Of a stretch of 64,000 nt of DNA, positions 51,570 to 59,828 are shown piece by piece (the first letter of the stretch is position 1; every line of letters begins with the position of its first letter). Source of the stretch: Gracilimonas sp964505215 (lineage in GTDB: Bacteria; Bacteroidota; Rhodothermia; Balneolales; Balneolaceae). The position numbers were made by a program, and so were the translations under genes. The DNA lies in contig CAZDGU010000012.1 in the NCBI GenBank assembly GCA_964505215.1, positions 1-64,000 of the forward strand, given 5' to 3'. The notes beneath the pieces were generated by a model that saw only the letters and a program-made list of their open reading frames with translations, was not told the DNA's origin and made no database searches.

Positions 51570-52876
51570 TGATGAGCAGAAGTATTATGAGAAAAACGAC
51601 AATCATACTCAGCGCCAGCCTCTTGGCGGTTCTTACACTCTCCGGTTGCGAGCAGTTTTTAGGCTCTAAAGGTGATGATATAACCGACGAAATTTTTGAA
51701 GCCGGCAAGAAAGATCCGGGCGTTACGGTAGATCAGGTTGCTTATGCGGCTCTTTTACCTTTTTGGGGTGAGTTTGATAAACCAACCGACGTATTTGTGG
51801 GATATGATGAACTGGTGTATGTAACCGATGCCAAAGGATTGCATGTTTTAGACCGTGCCGGCCGACGGTACACAACCATTGATATGGGAGATATTGGAAA
51901 ATATGGCGCTACCTCTGTTACTCAAGATCGGTTACTTAATGTATATATAACCGCCCGGTACGATACAGTTATTACAGAGGTAGATTCTACTACGGTATGG
52001 AACCTCTCCGCGGTGTATAAAATTAAAAACGCAAACGGCGCAGGAGCGGTACAGGTAACAGATACACTGGTACATCCATTTCTGGATAATAGCCGTTCAA
52101 GCACAACTACAAAGCATTTCCGTTTAGACCGTTCAAGAGCAGATAACGAAGAATTGGTAGAACTAACCAGTGTAGCTGTATTGGGAGACAATGATATCTA
52201 CATTTCCCGAAAAGGACCTCGAAATAACACCGGCCAGGCTATGGCCCCGGACAACACCGTGTTGCTGTTTACGGAAGATGTCGTTACCGGTAAAATGAGG
52301 AATACCACTCAATTGCGTTCTCTGCATCCTACCAATCCGTCATTTATGAGCGGAATTTCTATCAATGATATTACGACTTTAGCAGGCCCGCCACAGCGCG
52401 AAAGGGTGACTGAAGACCTTCACTTTATTATTACGCAAGGCGCCCCGCAAAGAAATATTCCATTTCGTACCCTGTGGATTAACGGAGTAGAAACCATTGA
52501 CGGATTGGAGTATCGCCCAAATGCTACCTTACTGCAAAAAGATACCGCGCGTGCAGAGTCTTTCTTGTATGATGAAGACAAATTCAAAAACCCAACCGGT
52601 ATTGCATTTTCAGCCGATGCTCGCGGTCATGTTTTTGTGGTAGATGCAGGAACAGACAGCCTGTATATGTTTCAGTCGAATGGGTATGAAGGAGTGAATC
52701 CGCCCCCGGGCTCTGCAGAAACAAAAGCCATCAATGTTTCTTTTGGCGGTACAGGCTCCGGCCCTCGCCAGTTTAATAACCCAAGCGGTGTCGCCTACTT
52801 TGATAAAATTGTATATGTAGCCGATACCGACAACAATCGTATAGCACGTTACAGGCTCACAACCGACTTCGAGTAA
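51566..52876 (+). CDS. NHL/beta-propeller-type lipoprotein
   Basis: A 436-residue lipoprotein; the lipobox is LTLSGC. The first ATG overlaps the PorV/Q gene's stop, and an ATG seven codons later (MRKTTIILSASLLAV) is an equally good start. Repeats such as KPTDVFVGYDELVYVTDAKG, NPTGIAFSADARGHVFVVDA and NNPSGVAYFDKIVYVADTDN are NHL-type propeller blades, usually a binding scaffold. It is the last gene of the row and is followed by a hairpin with a T-run. Confidence 0.78.
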   Translation: MMMSRSIMRKTTIILSASLLAVLTLSGCEQFLGSKGDDITDEIFEAGKKDPGVTVDQVAYAALLPFWGEFDKPTDVFVGYDELVYVTDAKGLHVLDRAGRRYTTIDMGDIGKYGATSVTQDRLLNVYITARYDTVITEVDSTTVWNLSAVYKIKNANGAGAVQVTDTLVHPFLDNSRSSTTTKHFRLDRSRADNEELVELTSVAVLGDNDIYISRKGPRNNTGQAMAPDNTVLLFTEDVVTGKMRNTTQLRSLHPTNPSFMSGISINDITTLAGPPQRERVTEDLHFIITQGAPQRNIPFRTLWINGVETIDGLEYRPNATLLQKDTARAESFLYDEDKFKNPTGIAFSADARGHVFVVDAGTDSLYMFQSNGYEGVNPPPGSAETKAINVSFGGTGSGPRQFNNPSGVAYFDKIVYVADTDNNRIARYRLTTDFE

Positions 52877-52906
52877 CGGATTGCTTGTTTTTCAAAACCC
52901 GCAATT

Positions 52907-52969
52907 CGTCCGACCGCTGAAATAAGATTAGGCTTTCTGAACACGCCTTGAAGCGGTCTGACGATTTTT
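52907..52969 (+). terminator. Hairpin with T-run ending the cluster; also repeat module E
   Basis: CGTCCGACCGCT (52907-52918) and AGCGGTCTGACG (52952-52963) pair with one mismatch, followed by ATTTTT. It lies 30 bp after the lipoprotein stop. The same module, GACCGCTG...GATTAGGCT...AAGCGGTCTGACG, recurs at 53236-53293 and inverted at 39531-39587. It may act as terminator and be a repeat at once. Confidence 0.65.
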
Positions 52970-52981
52970 AACGGCAGCAAG

Positions 52982-53031
52982 GTTCAGTGAACAGGGAGCA
53001 GTTTGCAGTGATCAGGATTGGTTGGCGGGTT
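52982..53031 (+). repeat. Intergenic repeat, module A (locus 4)
   Basis: TTCAGTGAACAGGGAGCAGT followed by TTGCAGTGATCAGGATTGG and TTGGCGGGTTTGAATTACAG. It is close to loci 1 to 3. Here module A is followed by CTAACGCC and then directly by module C: the 185-nt hairpin element found at the other three loci is absent. Confidence 0.75.
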
Positions 53032-53068
53032 TGAATTACAGTGTTGCCCAAGTCCGCTAACGCCTCGA

Positions 53069-53293
53069 ACTCGCTCCCAACGACCCCGTTGGGAGTGCTC
53101 TAAAGAACCACCCGGTTCAAAACAAAAATGTTACCAAGGCGGGCGTTGATGAGGTTAGCTGCCACATTTTCCGAGATTGCTTCGGCGATTGGTATTGTGG
53201 GTGTAGTTATGCAGGACACCGCCTCGCAAAAGTTTCCGTCTGACCGCTGGATATGATTAGGCTGCTTGAATACGTTTTGAAGCGGTCTGACGG
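53069..53293 (+). repeat. Intergenic repeat, modules C, D and E (locus 4)
   Basis: Module C has GCTCCCAACGACCCCGTTGG (53073-53092, continuing to 53096) and TAAAGAACCACCCGGTTCA. Module D has ACCAAGGCGGGCGTTGATGA, CCGAGATTGCTTCGGCGAT and ACCGCCTCGCAAAAG. Module E (53236-53293) has CCGTCTGACCGCT and AGCGGTCTGACGG as inverted arms. All recur in inverse order at locus 3 (39403-39720). The gap 52877-53548 has no other content except the promoter of the next gene. Confidence 0.78.
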
Positions 53294-53507
53294 ATGGTAA
53301 CGCAACCAAGTTTTAAAAGAAGCTCTAAAAACCAATAGCCAATTTCCAGAAACCACACCATCACCCCAAACCGGTTAAAAAATCAAAATATTTTAGGCAG
53401 AATTTCGGCTTTCAGCTAATGTTATTAGAGAGGCATGAGGTATAAGCTAAATTTCAGATATTTTTGGATGAAATGTAAATATTGTAAAAAAGAAAGCATG
53501 CAGTTCT

Positions 53508-53515
53508 TATCTTTG
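53508..53515 (+). promoter_or_regulatory. Candidate -7 box of the second TonB receptor gene
   Basis: TATCTTTG matches TAnnTTTG and lies 34 nt before the ATG at 53549. TTG at 53482-53484 is a possible -33 element, although the spacing of 23 nt is a little long. Its position inside the longer reading from 53435 argues for the start at 53549. Confidence 0.45.
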
Positions 53516-53548
53516 GCCATCCCAAAACCCCAAACAAAAACAATAAAA

Positions 53549-56224
53549 ATGCTACGATATATATCTACAATTTTCCTGGCGCTGATGGTGGCAAGCTCTG
53601 CTCTTGCTCAATCTGCGATTACGGGAGAAATAACCGATAAAAGTACCGGTGAACCCATTATTGGAGCCAACCTAATACTGTTAGGAACGGCGAAAGGAGA
53701 TGCAACCGACCTTGACGGAACATACCGCATAGAAAGTGTACAGCCCGGCACGTACACCCTGCGTGTATCAAGCGTTGGATTCATCACCATACTGAGAGAG
53801 ATAACGGTAGAAAGCAGCGATCTTGAGCTGAATTTTGAGATGGAGCTGACCTCCGAATCACTTACTTCACTTGAGGTATTTGCATCGCGATCTGACCAAA
53901 CAACACCGGTTGCGTTCTCAGATGTAAGCCAGGAAGATATTAGAGTACAATTAGGCTCACGAGACCTGCCATTGGTGCTAAATGTAACGCCATCGGTCTA
54001 TTCTACCGACCAGGGCGGTGGTGCAGGTGATGCGCGCATTAACGTACGTGGATTCAGCCAGCGAAATGTTGCCGTAATGGTAAACGGTGTACCTATTAAT
54101 GATATGGAAAACGGCTGGGTGTACTGGTCTAACTGGGATGGAGTAGGTGACGCCGCTCGTTCTATTCAGGTTCAGCGCGGTATTTCTAACGTAAACTTAG
54201 CCGTGCCATCGGTTGGCGGTACATTGAATATTATTACCGACCCAAGCAGCAACGAAGCCGGCGGAATGGTGAAGTTTGAAAACGGAAGCGGAAATTTCAA
54301 CAAAACAACCCTAATGCTGAACTCCGGTCTGATAAATGACAAATTTGCATTCAGTGCCGTGGGCGTTCGCAAAGAAGGTGTTGGATTGGTTGAAGGAACC
54401 TGGACCGATGCATGGGCCTATCACTTAGCTGCTTCGTATCAGGTAAATGATAAAAACCGATTAGACCTTTTTGCTTTTGGTGCACCGCAGCGCCACGGAC
54501 AGCGTTTATATGCACAAAATATCGGTACGTTCGACCGATCGTACGCATTAGATTTGGATGGCTACGATCCCGCAGCAGCCGATCAGTTTCCTGAAAAAGG
54601 AATGTTTTTTAACCAAAACGTAGCCGGCGTAAGCTCTTCGTACACTGGAAAGCAGTATTTAGGCGGCGGCTGGTTAGGTGGAATTGCAAATCGCCACAGT
54701 GCTAACTTCATTAATGAGCGCGAAAACTTTTATCACAAGCCTCAGGTAAACCTAAACTGGTACAGCGAGCTGAGTGATAAACTTACTATCACCAACGTAC
54801 TTTATTTTTCAGGTGGCCAGGGTGGCGGAACCGGTACGTTTGGAAGCAGTCCGGTACGCGATTTTTCAAACGGCGCTTATCGCATTCTTTGGGATGAAAC
54901 CATTGCCCGAAACGTAGCCAATGGAGATACCTCTGTTACCATTCTGCGAAACAGCCGTAATAACCAATGGACCGTAGGGGATATCCTGAAAGCGACTTAC
55001 AAGGCCAGCGATAATGTAGAAATCCAGGCCGGCGTTGACTGGAGAACCGCAGAAATTGAGCACTATAGAGAAGTGCGAGATTTATTAGGCGGACATTTCT
55101 TCATTGATAACTCCGATGACTTCAACCCAAATAAAAAAGTTGGGTTAGGTGATAAAGTAGCTTACGATTTTGTAAATACCGTAAACTGGTTAGGCGGCTA
55201 TTTACAGGGAGAGTACACAAAAGACCGCTTTAGCACGTACGCAACGGCCGGAATTTCTACGGTAAAATACTCTCATGACAACCACTTTACCGACGACCCG
55301 GCTAAAACCGGGTTACAGCCTATTAAGCGCGAAAGTGATAATTTGGTAGGCTACCAGGCAAAAGTGGGAGCTATTTATGATGTAACCAACACCTTTAGCG
55401 TGTATGCTAATGTTGGAGCTATTTCTAAAGTGCCAATTTTTGATAACGTGATTAACGACGGAAACGGCGCTATGAACGAAGACCCTAAAAATGAGAAGTT
55501 TTTCTTCTACGAGGGTGGTGTGAGATATCGTGACGCCGGTGGCAAGTTTGGTGTAAACGCTAACTACTACCTGACCGACCGACAAGATCGCTCGTTTACG
55601 CGCTCCATCACACAGCTGGATGGTACCGAGGGAATTATCAACATTTCCGGATTAGATCAAATACACAGTGGTGTGGAGCTGGAAACCTCTTACCAGCCAA
55701 CAGAATGGGTTCGCTTAGACGTAGCCGCTTCTCATAACCTGTGGAAATATCAAAATGATGTATCCGCAACCTATCAGCCCGACGAAGGCTCAAGTAATGT
55801 GCAAAATATTAACCTGTATGTGAAAGACTTAAAAGTTGGTAACGCACCGCAAACGCAGTTTGCCTACACGCTTTCACTGATGCCATCCGATAACTTTGAT
55901 GTCGCTTTGGTGGGAACTTCCTACATGCGCCACTACTCAGATTTTGACCCGCTGAGCAGAGATGATCCGGCCGACAGAGCACAAACCTGGAAAGTGCCGG
56001 ATTACAGTGTATTTAACATGCACATGAATTATGATCTTCCGGGAGTATTTAAAGGCAGTACGTTATTCCTGAATATTTTTAACGTATTTAATGCCACTTA
56101 CATCCAGGATGCTCTTGATAACAGCCAGTATAACAGCTTCGATCAAGATCATGATGCTGATGATGCAGAAGTTTTCTTTGGGCTTCCCCGAAGGTATAAT
56201 TTTGGTGTGAGAATCAACTTCTGA
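53549..56224 (+). CDS. TonB-dependent receptor
   Basis: An 891-residue outer-membrane receptor from the ATG at 53549, chosen because it gives a clean signal peptide (MLRYISTIFLALMVASSALA) and a promoter-like box lies just upstream. A CarboxypepD_reg-like domain follows (SAITGEITDKSTGEPIIGAN, ATDLDGTYRIESVQPGTY). The plug has INVRGFSQRNVAVMVNGVPI and GGTLNIITDPSS. The barrel ends RRYNFGVRINF. The plug resembles siderophore/FecA-type receptors more than SusC, so an iron chelate or cofactor is possible; the ligand is not established. Confidence 0.9.
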   Translation: MLRYISTIFLALMVASSALAQSAITGEITDKSTGEPIIGANLILLGTAKGDATDLDGTYRIESVQPGTYTLRVSSVGFITILREITVESSDLELNFEMELTSESLTSLEVFASRSDQTTPVAFSDVSQEDIRVQLGSRDLPLVLNVTPSVYSTDQGGGAGDARINVRGFSQRNVAVMVNGVPINDMENGWVYWSNWDGVGDAARSIQVQRGISNVNLAVPSVGGTLNIITDPSSNEAGGMVKFENGSGNFNKTTLMLNSGLINDKFAFSAVGVRKEGVGLVEGTWTDAWAYHLAASYQVNDKNRLDLFAFGAPQRHGQRLYAQNIGTFDRSYALDLDGYDPAAADQFPEKGMFFNQNVAGVSSSYTGKQYLGGGWLGGIANRHSANFINERENFYHKPQVNLNWYSELSDKLTITNVLYFSGGQGGGTGTFGSSPVRDFSNGAYRILWDETIARNVANGDTSVTILRNSRNNQWTVGDILKATYKASDNVEIQAGVDWRTAEIEHYREVRDLLGGHFFIDNSDDFNPNKKVGLGDKVAYDFVNTVNWLGGYLQGEYTKDRFSTYATAGISTVKYSHDNHFTDDPAKTGLQPIKRESDNLVGYQAKVGAIYDVTNTFSVYANVGAISKVPIFDNVINDGNGAMNEDPKNEKFFFYEGGVRYRDAGGKFGVNANYYLTDRQDRSFTRSITQLDGTEGIINISGLDQIHSGVELETSYQPTEWVRLDVAASHNLWKYQNDVSATYQPDEGSSNVQNINLYVKDLKVGNAPQTQFAYTLSLMPSDNFDVALVGTSYMRHYSDFDPLSRDDPADRAQTWKVPDYSVFNMHMNYDLPGVFKGSTLFLNIFNVFNATYIQDALDNSQYNSFDQDHDADDAEVFFGLPRRYNFGVRINF

Positions 56225-56305
56225 TTTTTACCCAAAAGTTTTGGCAGTAACAAAAACCTATGGTTTGCTTACTTTGCCAATACCCTTTTAAATAATAGTA
56301 TCAGC

Positions 56306-56336
56306 AAAAGCAGCTCGATTTTCGAGCTGCTTTTTT
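56306..56336 (+). terminator. Rho-independent terminator
   Basis: AAAAGCAGCTCGA (56306-56318) and TCGAGCTGCTTTT (56322-56334) form a perfect 13-bp stem with a 3-nt loop and continue into a T-run. It ends the TonB receptor transcript. TATCTTTA (56339-56346), just downstream, resembles a -7 box but is only a few bases from the next ATG. Confidence 0.95.
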
Positions 56337-56349
56337 AATATCTTTAATT

Positions 56350-57573
56350 ATGCGAAAATCACTGTTTTACTTTCTACTTTTATTCACCTTAACGGGATGC
56401 GTTCAGCAACAAGCAGGTACCGACAATAAAGTGCTGCTAATTTCTTTTGATGGCTTTCGGTACGACTATCTCTCCAAAGCACCCACCCCAAATTTTGATA
56501 AATTAGCGGAGCAGGGCGTGCTTAGCGATGGACTCATTCCCATATTTCCTTCCAAAACATTTCCCAATCATTACGCCATTGCCACCGGCTTATACCCCGA
56601 AAATAACGGCTTTGTAGGCAACAGCATGTACGATCCGGAAATGGATGCTTATTTCGCTATTCGAGATCGGGATGCTGTAGAAAACCCCGACTGGTATGAA
56701 GGCGAACCGATTTGGAACACAGTGGAGAAGGCGGGTAAAAAAGCCGGAACTATGTTTTGGGTTGGCTCGGAAGCACCCATACAAAACATGCGCCCCAGCC
56801 ATTGGAAAATATTTGACGACTCCGTACCCGACTCTGCCCGCATAGATACGGTGCTGAAGTGGATGAGTGCCGGCTCGGGTAATGATGTGGATTTTGCCAC
56901 GCTCTATTACAGTTTTGTAGATACGCAGGGGCATCGCTTTGGCCCAAATTCACCCCGGGTGAAAGAAGCTATCCAAAGAGCAGATGACCTGATGGGCTAT
57001 ATTCTGGAAGAACTGGAGCGGCTGAAGCTTGCCAACCAAACCAATATTATTGTAGTCTCAGATCACGGAATGTCAGAAATTTCAAGAGAGCGTATTGTTG
57101 TTTTGGATGATTACATCAACCCCGATTTGCTGCAAATTATCTCCACAAGTCCTGCGCTAATGGCAAATGTGAAGGATGATAAGCTGGAAGAAGTATATCA
57201 GGCGCTGAAGGAGAATGAGGAAAATTTCAGAGTGTATAAAAAGGAAGATATACCGGAGCGATTTCATTTGAAAAATCACCGAAGAATTCTTGACCTGCTG
57301 TTGCTGGCAGATTTAGGCTATACCATAAATACAAAATCCTTTTTTGAAGCTCGTCCAAATTACCCATCAGGAGGCACACATGGTTTTGATAATAAAGAGC
57401 AAGAAATGTATGGACTGTTTATAGCATCCGGACCGGGATTTAAGGAAAACTATCAGGCCCGGTCGTTTGAGAATATTCATATTTATTCGCTGATGGCTCA
57501 TTTAATGGGAATTGAGCCTGCTCAAAATGATGGTAACATAGACAGCGTATCCGTATTTTTGAAAGAGCAATAA
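56350..57573 (+). CDS. Nucleotide pyrophosphatase/phosphodiesterase-type lipoprotein
   Basis: A 407-residue alkaline phosphatase-superfamily lipoprotein (lipobox TLTGC, Cys17). LLISFDGFRYDYL holds the first metal Asp34, and FPSKTFPNHYAIATG the nucleophile Thr70 and the Asn73 of ectonucleotide pyrophosphatase/phosphodiesterase (ENPP) enzymes. VDTQGHRFGP, VVSDHGMSEI and GGTHGFDN supply the other metal ligands. It should hydrolyse phosphodiester or pyrophosphate bonds outside the inner membrane, for example in nucleotides. Complete active site; transcribed alone. Confidence 0.9.
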   Translation: MRKSLFYFLLLFTLTGCVQQQAGTDNKVLLISFDGFRYDYLSKAPTPNFDKLAEQGVLSDGLIPIFPSKTFPNHYAIATGLYPENNGFVGNSMYDPEMDAYFAIRDRDAVENPDWYEGEPIWNTVEKAGKKAGTMFWVGSEAPIQNMRPSHWKIFDDSVPDSARIDTVLKWMSAGSGNDVDFATLYYSFVDTQGHRFGPNSPRVKEAIQRADDLMGYILEELERLKLANQTNIIVVSDHGMSEISRERIVVLDDYINPDLLQIISTSPALMANVKDDKLEEVYQALKENEENFRVYKKEDIPERFHLKNHRRILDLLLLADLGYTINTKSFFEARPNYPSGGTHGFDNKEQEMYGLFIASGPGFKENYQARSFENIHIYSLMAHLMGIEPAQNDGNIDSVSVFLKEQ

Positions 57574-57685
57574 AAAGTTCAGGAAAAAACGCTTTCAGAG
57601 CCTTATTAAGATTGCATCTGTCAAAAAGTGAGGGGATATTCCAACCCCATTTCAGTTAATTACATTAATACCAATTTATTAAAAC

Positions 57686-58021
57686 ATGTCATACATAGTT
57701 ACTGAACCCTGCATTCAGTGTAAATATACAAATTGCGCAGCCGTTTGCCCTGTAGATGCTTTTCGTGAAGGGCCAAATTTTCTGGTAATCGATCCTTTTG
57801 AATGTATAGATTGTGATGCCTGCGTTTCAGAATGTCCGGTTGAGGCCATTTATCCTGATGATGAAGTACCTGAAAAGTGGGAAGAGTATATTGAAATTAA
57901 TGAGCGCTTGTCGGAAGAGTGGGAAGACCGCATCATTAACGAAACCTTAGATGCCCTGCCTGATGCTGATGAGTGGGCAACGGTAGAAGACAAAAAAGAT
58001 AAGCTGATAGAAGCCTGGTAA
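57686..58021 (+). CDS. fdxA: FdxA-type 7Fe-8S ferredoxin
   Basis: A 111-residue ferredoxin. CIQCKYTNCAAVCPVDAF followed by REGPNFLVIDPFECIDCDAC and VSECPVEAIYP gives the Cys pattern of FdxA: ligands for a 3Fe-4S cluster and CxxCxxC plus CP for a 4Fe-4S cluster. The Cys usually found in CPVDC is Ala here (CPVDA), at a position not required for cluster binding in related 7Fe ferredoxins. It is a cytoplasmic electron carrier. It lies 68 bp upstream of folP on the same strand. Confidence 0.92.
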   Translation: MSYIVTEPCIQCKYTNCAAVCPVDAFREGPNFLVIDPFECIDCDACVSECPVEAIYPDDEVPEKWEEYIEINERLSEEWEDRIINETLDALPDADEWATVEDKKDKLIEAW

Positions 58022-58089
58022 TTAGCATTAGCAGGTTACGCGCACCGGCCAATTTTATCAAATTAAATGCAACGTAACCTTACTTTATA

Positions 58090-58920
58090 GTGCCTGAACA
58101 TGATGCCAAACTGAGCGTAAATCAATCCCCAAAAATAATGGGGATTTTAAATGCTACGCCCGATTCCTTTGCTGATGGCGGAAAATACATCAATAAAAGC
58201 AAAGCGATGGACCGCATCTATTTTATGCTCAAAAACGGTGCGGATATTATAGATATTGGGGGCGAATCTACCCGGCCGGGCTCCGACGGAGTTTCGGTTC
58301 AGGAAGAAATGGATCGGGTAATTCCTTTGTTAGAATCGGCGATTACTTCGTTTAAAGATGCTGTATTTTCTATAGATACCACCAAGTACGAAGTGGCTGA
58401 AAAAGCACTGGAAACCGGTGCCCATATTATAAATGATATAAGCGGACTTCAGGCCGATCCGCGCCTTGCCGACCTTTGCGCAGAACATGACGCCACGCTG
58501 GTGCTGATGCATTCGAAGGGAAAACCCAAAGTGATGCAGCAAAATCCTATCTACGAACATGTTGTGGATGAGGTAGCGAATTTTTTTGAACAGCAGATTG
58601 CAAAAGCCAAAAAAAGAGGGGTTCATCGTATTATTTTAGATCCGGGCATTGGCTTTGGCAAAACAACGGAGCATAATCTTCGGCTCATAAATAACCTCAG
58701 TACATTCGAGAAATTCGGATTTCCTGTTTTAGTGGGCGCTTCCCGTAAATCGTTAATTGGTACATTGTTAGGTGATCGTCCGGTTGATGATCGGCTTATC
58801 GGAACGGTGGCTCTGCACTACCACGCGCTAATGAAAGGTGCTCAAATTTTACGCGTACATGATGTTAAGGAAGCTTCCGATTCTATTCGTATATTCAACG
58901 CGTTGATATCACAATCTTAA
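58090..58920 (+). CDS. folP: Dihydropteroate synthase
   Basis: A 276-residue TIM-barrel enzyme that joins p-aminobenzoate to dihydropterin diphosphate in folate synthesis. Key motifs are MGILNATPDSFADGGKY, DIIDIGGESTRPGSDGV, VFSIDTTKYEVA, HIINDISGLQ and ILDPGIGFGKTTEHN, with GASRKSLIGTLL near the end. It starts with GTG at 58090. It is 15 bp upstream of cdaA, a gene order often seen in Bacteroidota. Confidence 0.96.
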   Translation: MPEHDAKLSVNQSPKIMGILNATPDSFADGGKYINKSKAMDRIYFMLKNGADIIDIGGESTRPGSDGVSVQEEMDRVIPLLESAITSFKDAVFSIDTTKYEVAEKALETGAHIINDISGLQADPRLADLCAEHDATLVLMHSKGKPKVMQQNPIYEHVVDEVANFFEQQIAKAKKRGVHRIILDPGIGFGKTTEHNLRLINNLSTFEKFGFPVLVGASRKSLIGTLLGDRPVDDRLIGTVALHYHALMKGAQILRVHDVKEASDSIRIFNALISQS

Positions 58921-58935
58921 CCTAAACAGACGGTT

Positions 58936-59751
58936 TTGTTTCCCATAGGCTTTCTCGAGTTCGGCTTAAAAGACTTTGCCGAAACGCTTATTATTGCCCT
59001 TGTGCTGGTGTATTTATACCGGTGGGTTAAGGGTACGTTTGCCATTCAGGCCGCGCTGGGAATTTTGTTTGTGATTATAATCAACGTGGTAATTGGCTTG
59101 TTAGGTTTTACAACCCTGAATACCATTCTGAGCCAGATTTTAGACGTTGGAATTATAGCGCTCATAATTCTCTTTCAACCCGAAATTCGAAAACTGCTGT
59201 ACCGGTTGGGAACCAATACCAGCCTCGATCGCTTTTTCTCCACCTCAAACTCCGACCGCACTATTGACGAGGTAATTCAGGCGGTGAAAGAAATGTCGAA
59301 GAATAAAATTGGGGCGCTTATAGTATTTGCACGAACTTCATCTCTGCAAGATTTGGTAGATGCGGGTGTAAATATTGACGCTGAAATTAAAAGCGAACTG
59401 CTGATTACCATCTTCAGAAAAGAAACGCCCCTGCACGACGGCGCCGTAGTTATTCGCGGAAACCGCATTGTAGCCGCCAGCTGTTACTTGCCGATCTCTC
59501 AAAACCCGAATATTTCTACTTCTTTCGGAACCCGACACCGGGCGGCAGTGGGTATCAGTGAATCTAATAACGTGTTCGTGATTGTGGTGTCTGAAGAAAC
59601 TGGCCGAATTTCCATTGCCCGAAACGGAGCACTCACCAGCGGTTTGACCATCCAAAAACTGCGGGCTGAAATGGAAGAATCCTTTGGCGATCAGAAGTTT
59701 GAGGACGACGTAGCCTTCAGCAGCTCCAAAGCCGACATGAACCTGAATTAG
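58936..59751 (+). CDS. cdaA: Diadenylate cyclase (CdaA type)
   Basis: A 271-residue membrane enzyme producing cyclic di-AMP, a second messenger controlling osmotic and cell-wall homeostasis. Three hydrophobic helices lie at about 12-80, followed by the DAC domain with LHDGAVVIRGNRI (DGA motif) and SFGTRHRAAVG (RHR motif). It starts with TTG at 58936, the first in-frame start near the helix. It is adjacent to folP and probably co-transcribed. No YbbR (CdaR) neighbour is seen within the window. Confidence 0.93.
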   Translation: MFPIGFLEFGLKDFAETLIIALVLVYLYRWVKGTFAIQAALGILFVIIINVVIGLLGFTTLNTILSQILDVGIIALIILFQPEIRKLLYRLGTNTSLDRFFSTSNSDRTIDEVIQAVKEMSKNKIGALIVFARTSSLQDLVDAGVNIDAEIKSELLITIFRKETPLHDGAVVIRGNRIVAASCYLPISQNPNISTSFGTRHRAAVGISESNNVFVIVVSEETGRISIARNGALTSGLTIQKLRAEMEESFGDQKFEDDVAFSSSKADMNLN

Positions 59752-59828
59752 CCAAAAGGGAACTTACTTTTCTTGGGGTGATGAAAGAGTTTTCGGAATG
59801 AATAGGGAAGCCATAAAATCACTATCTG

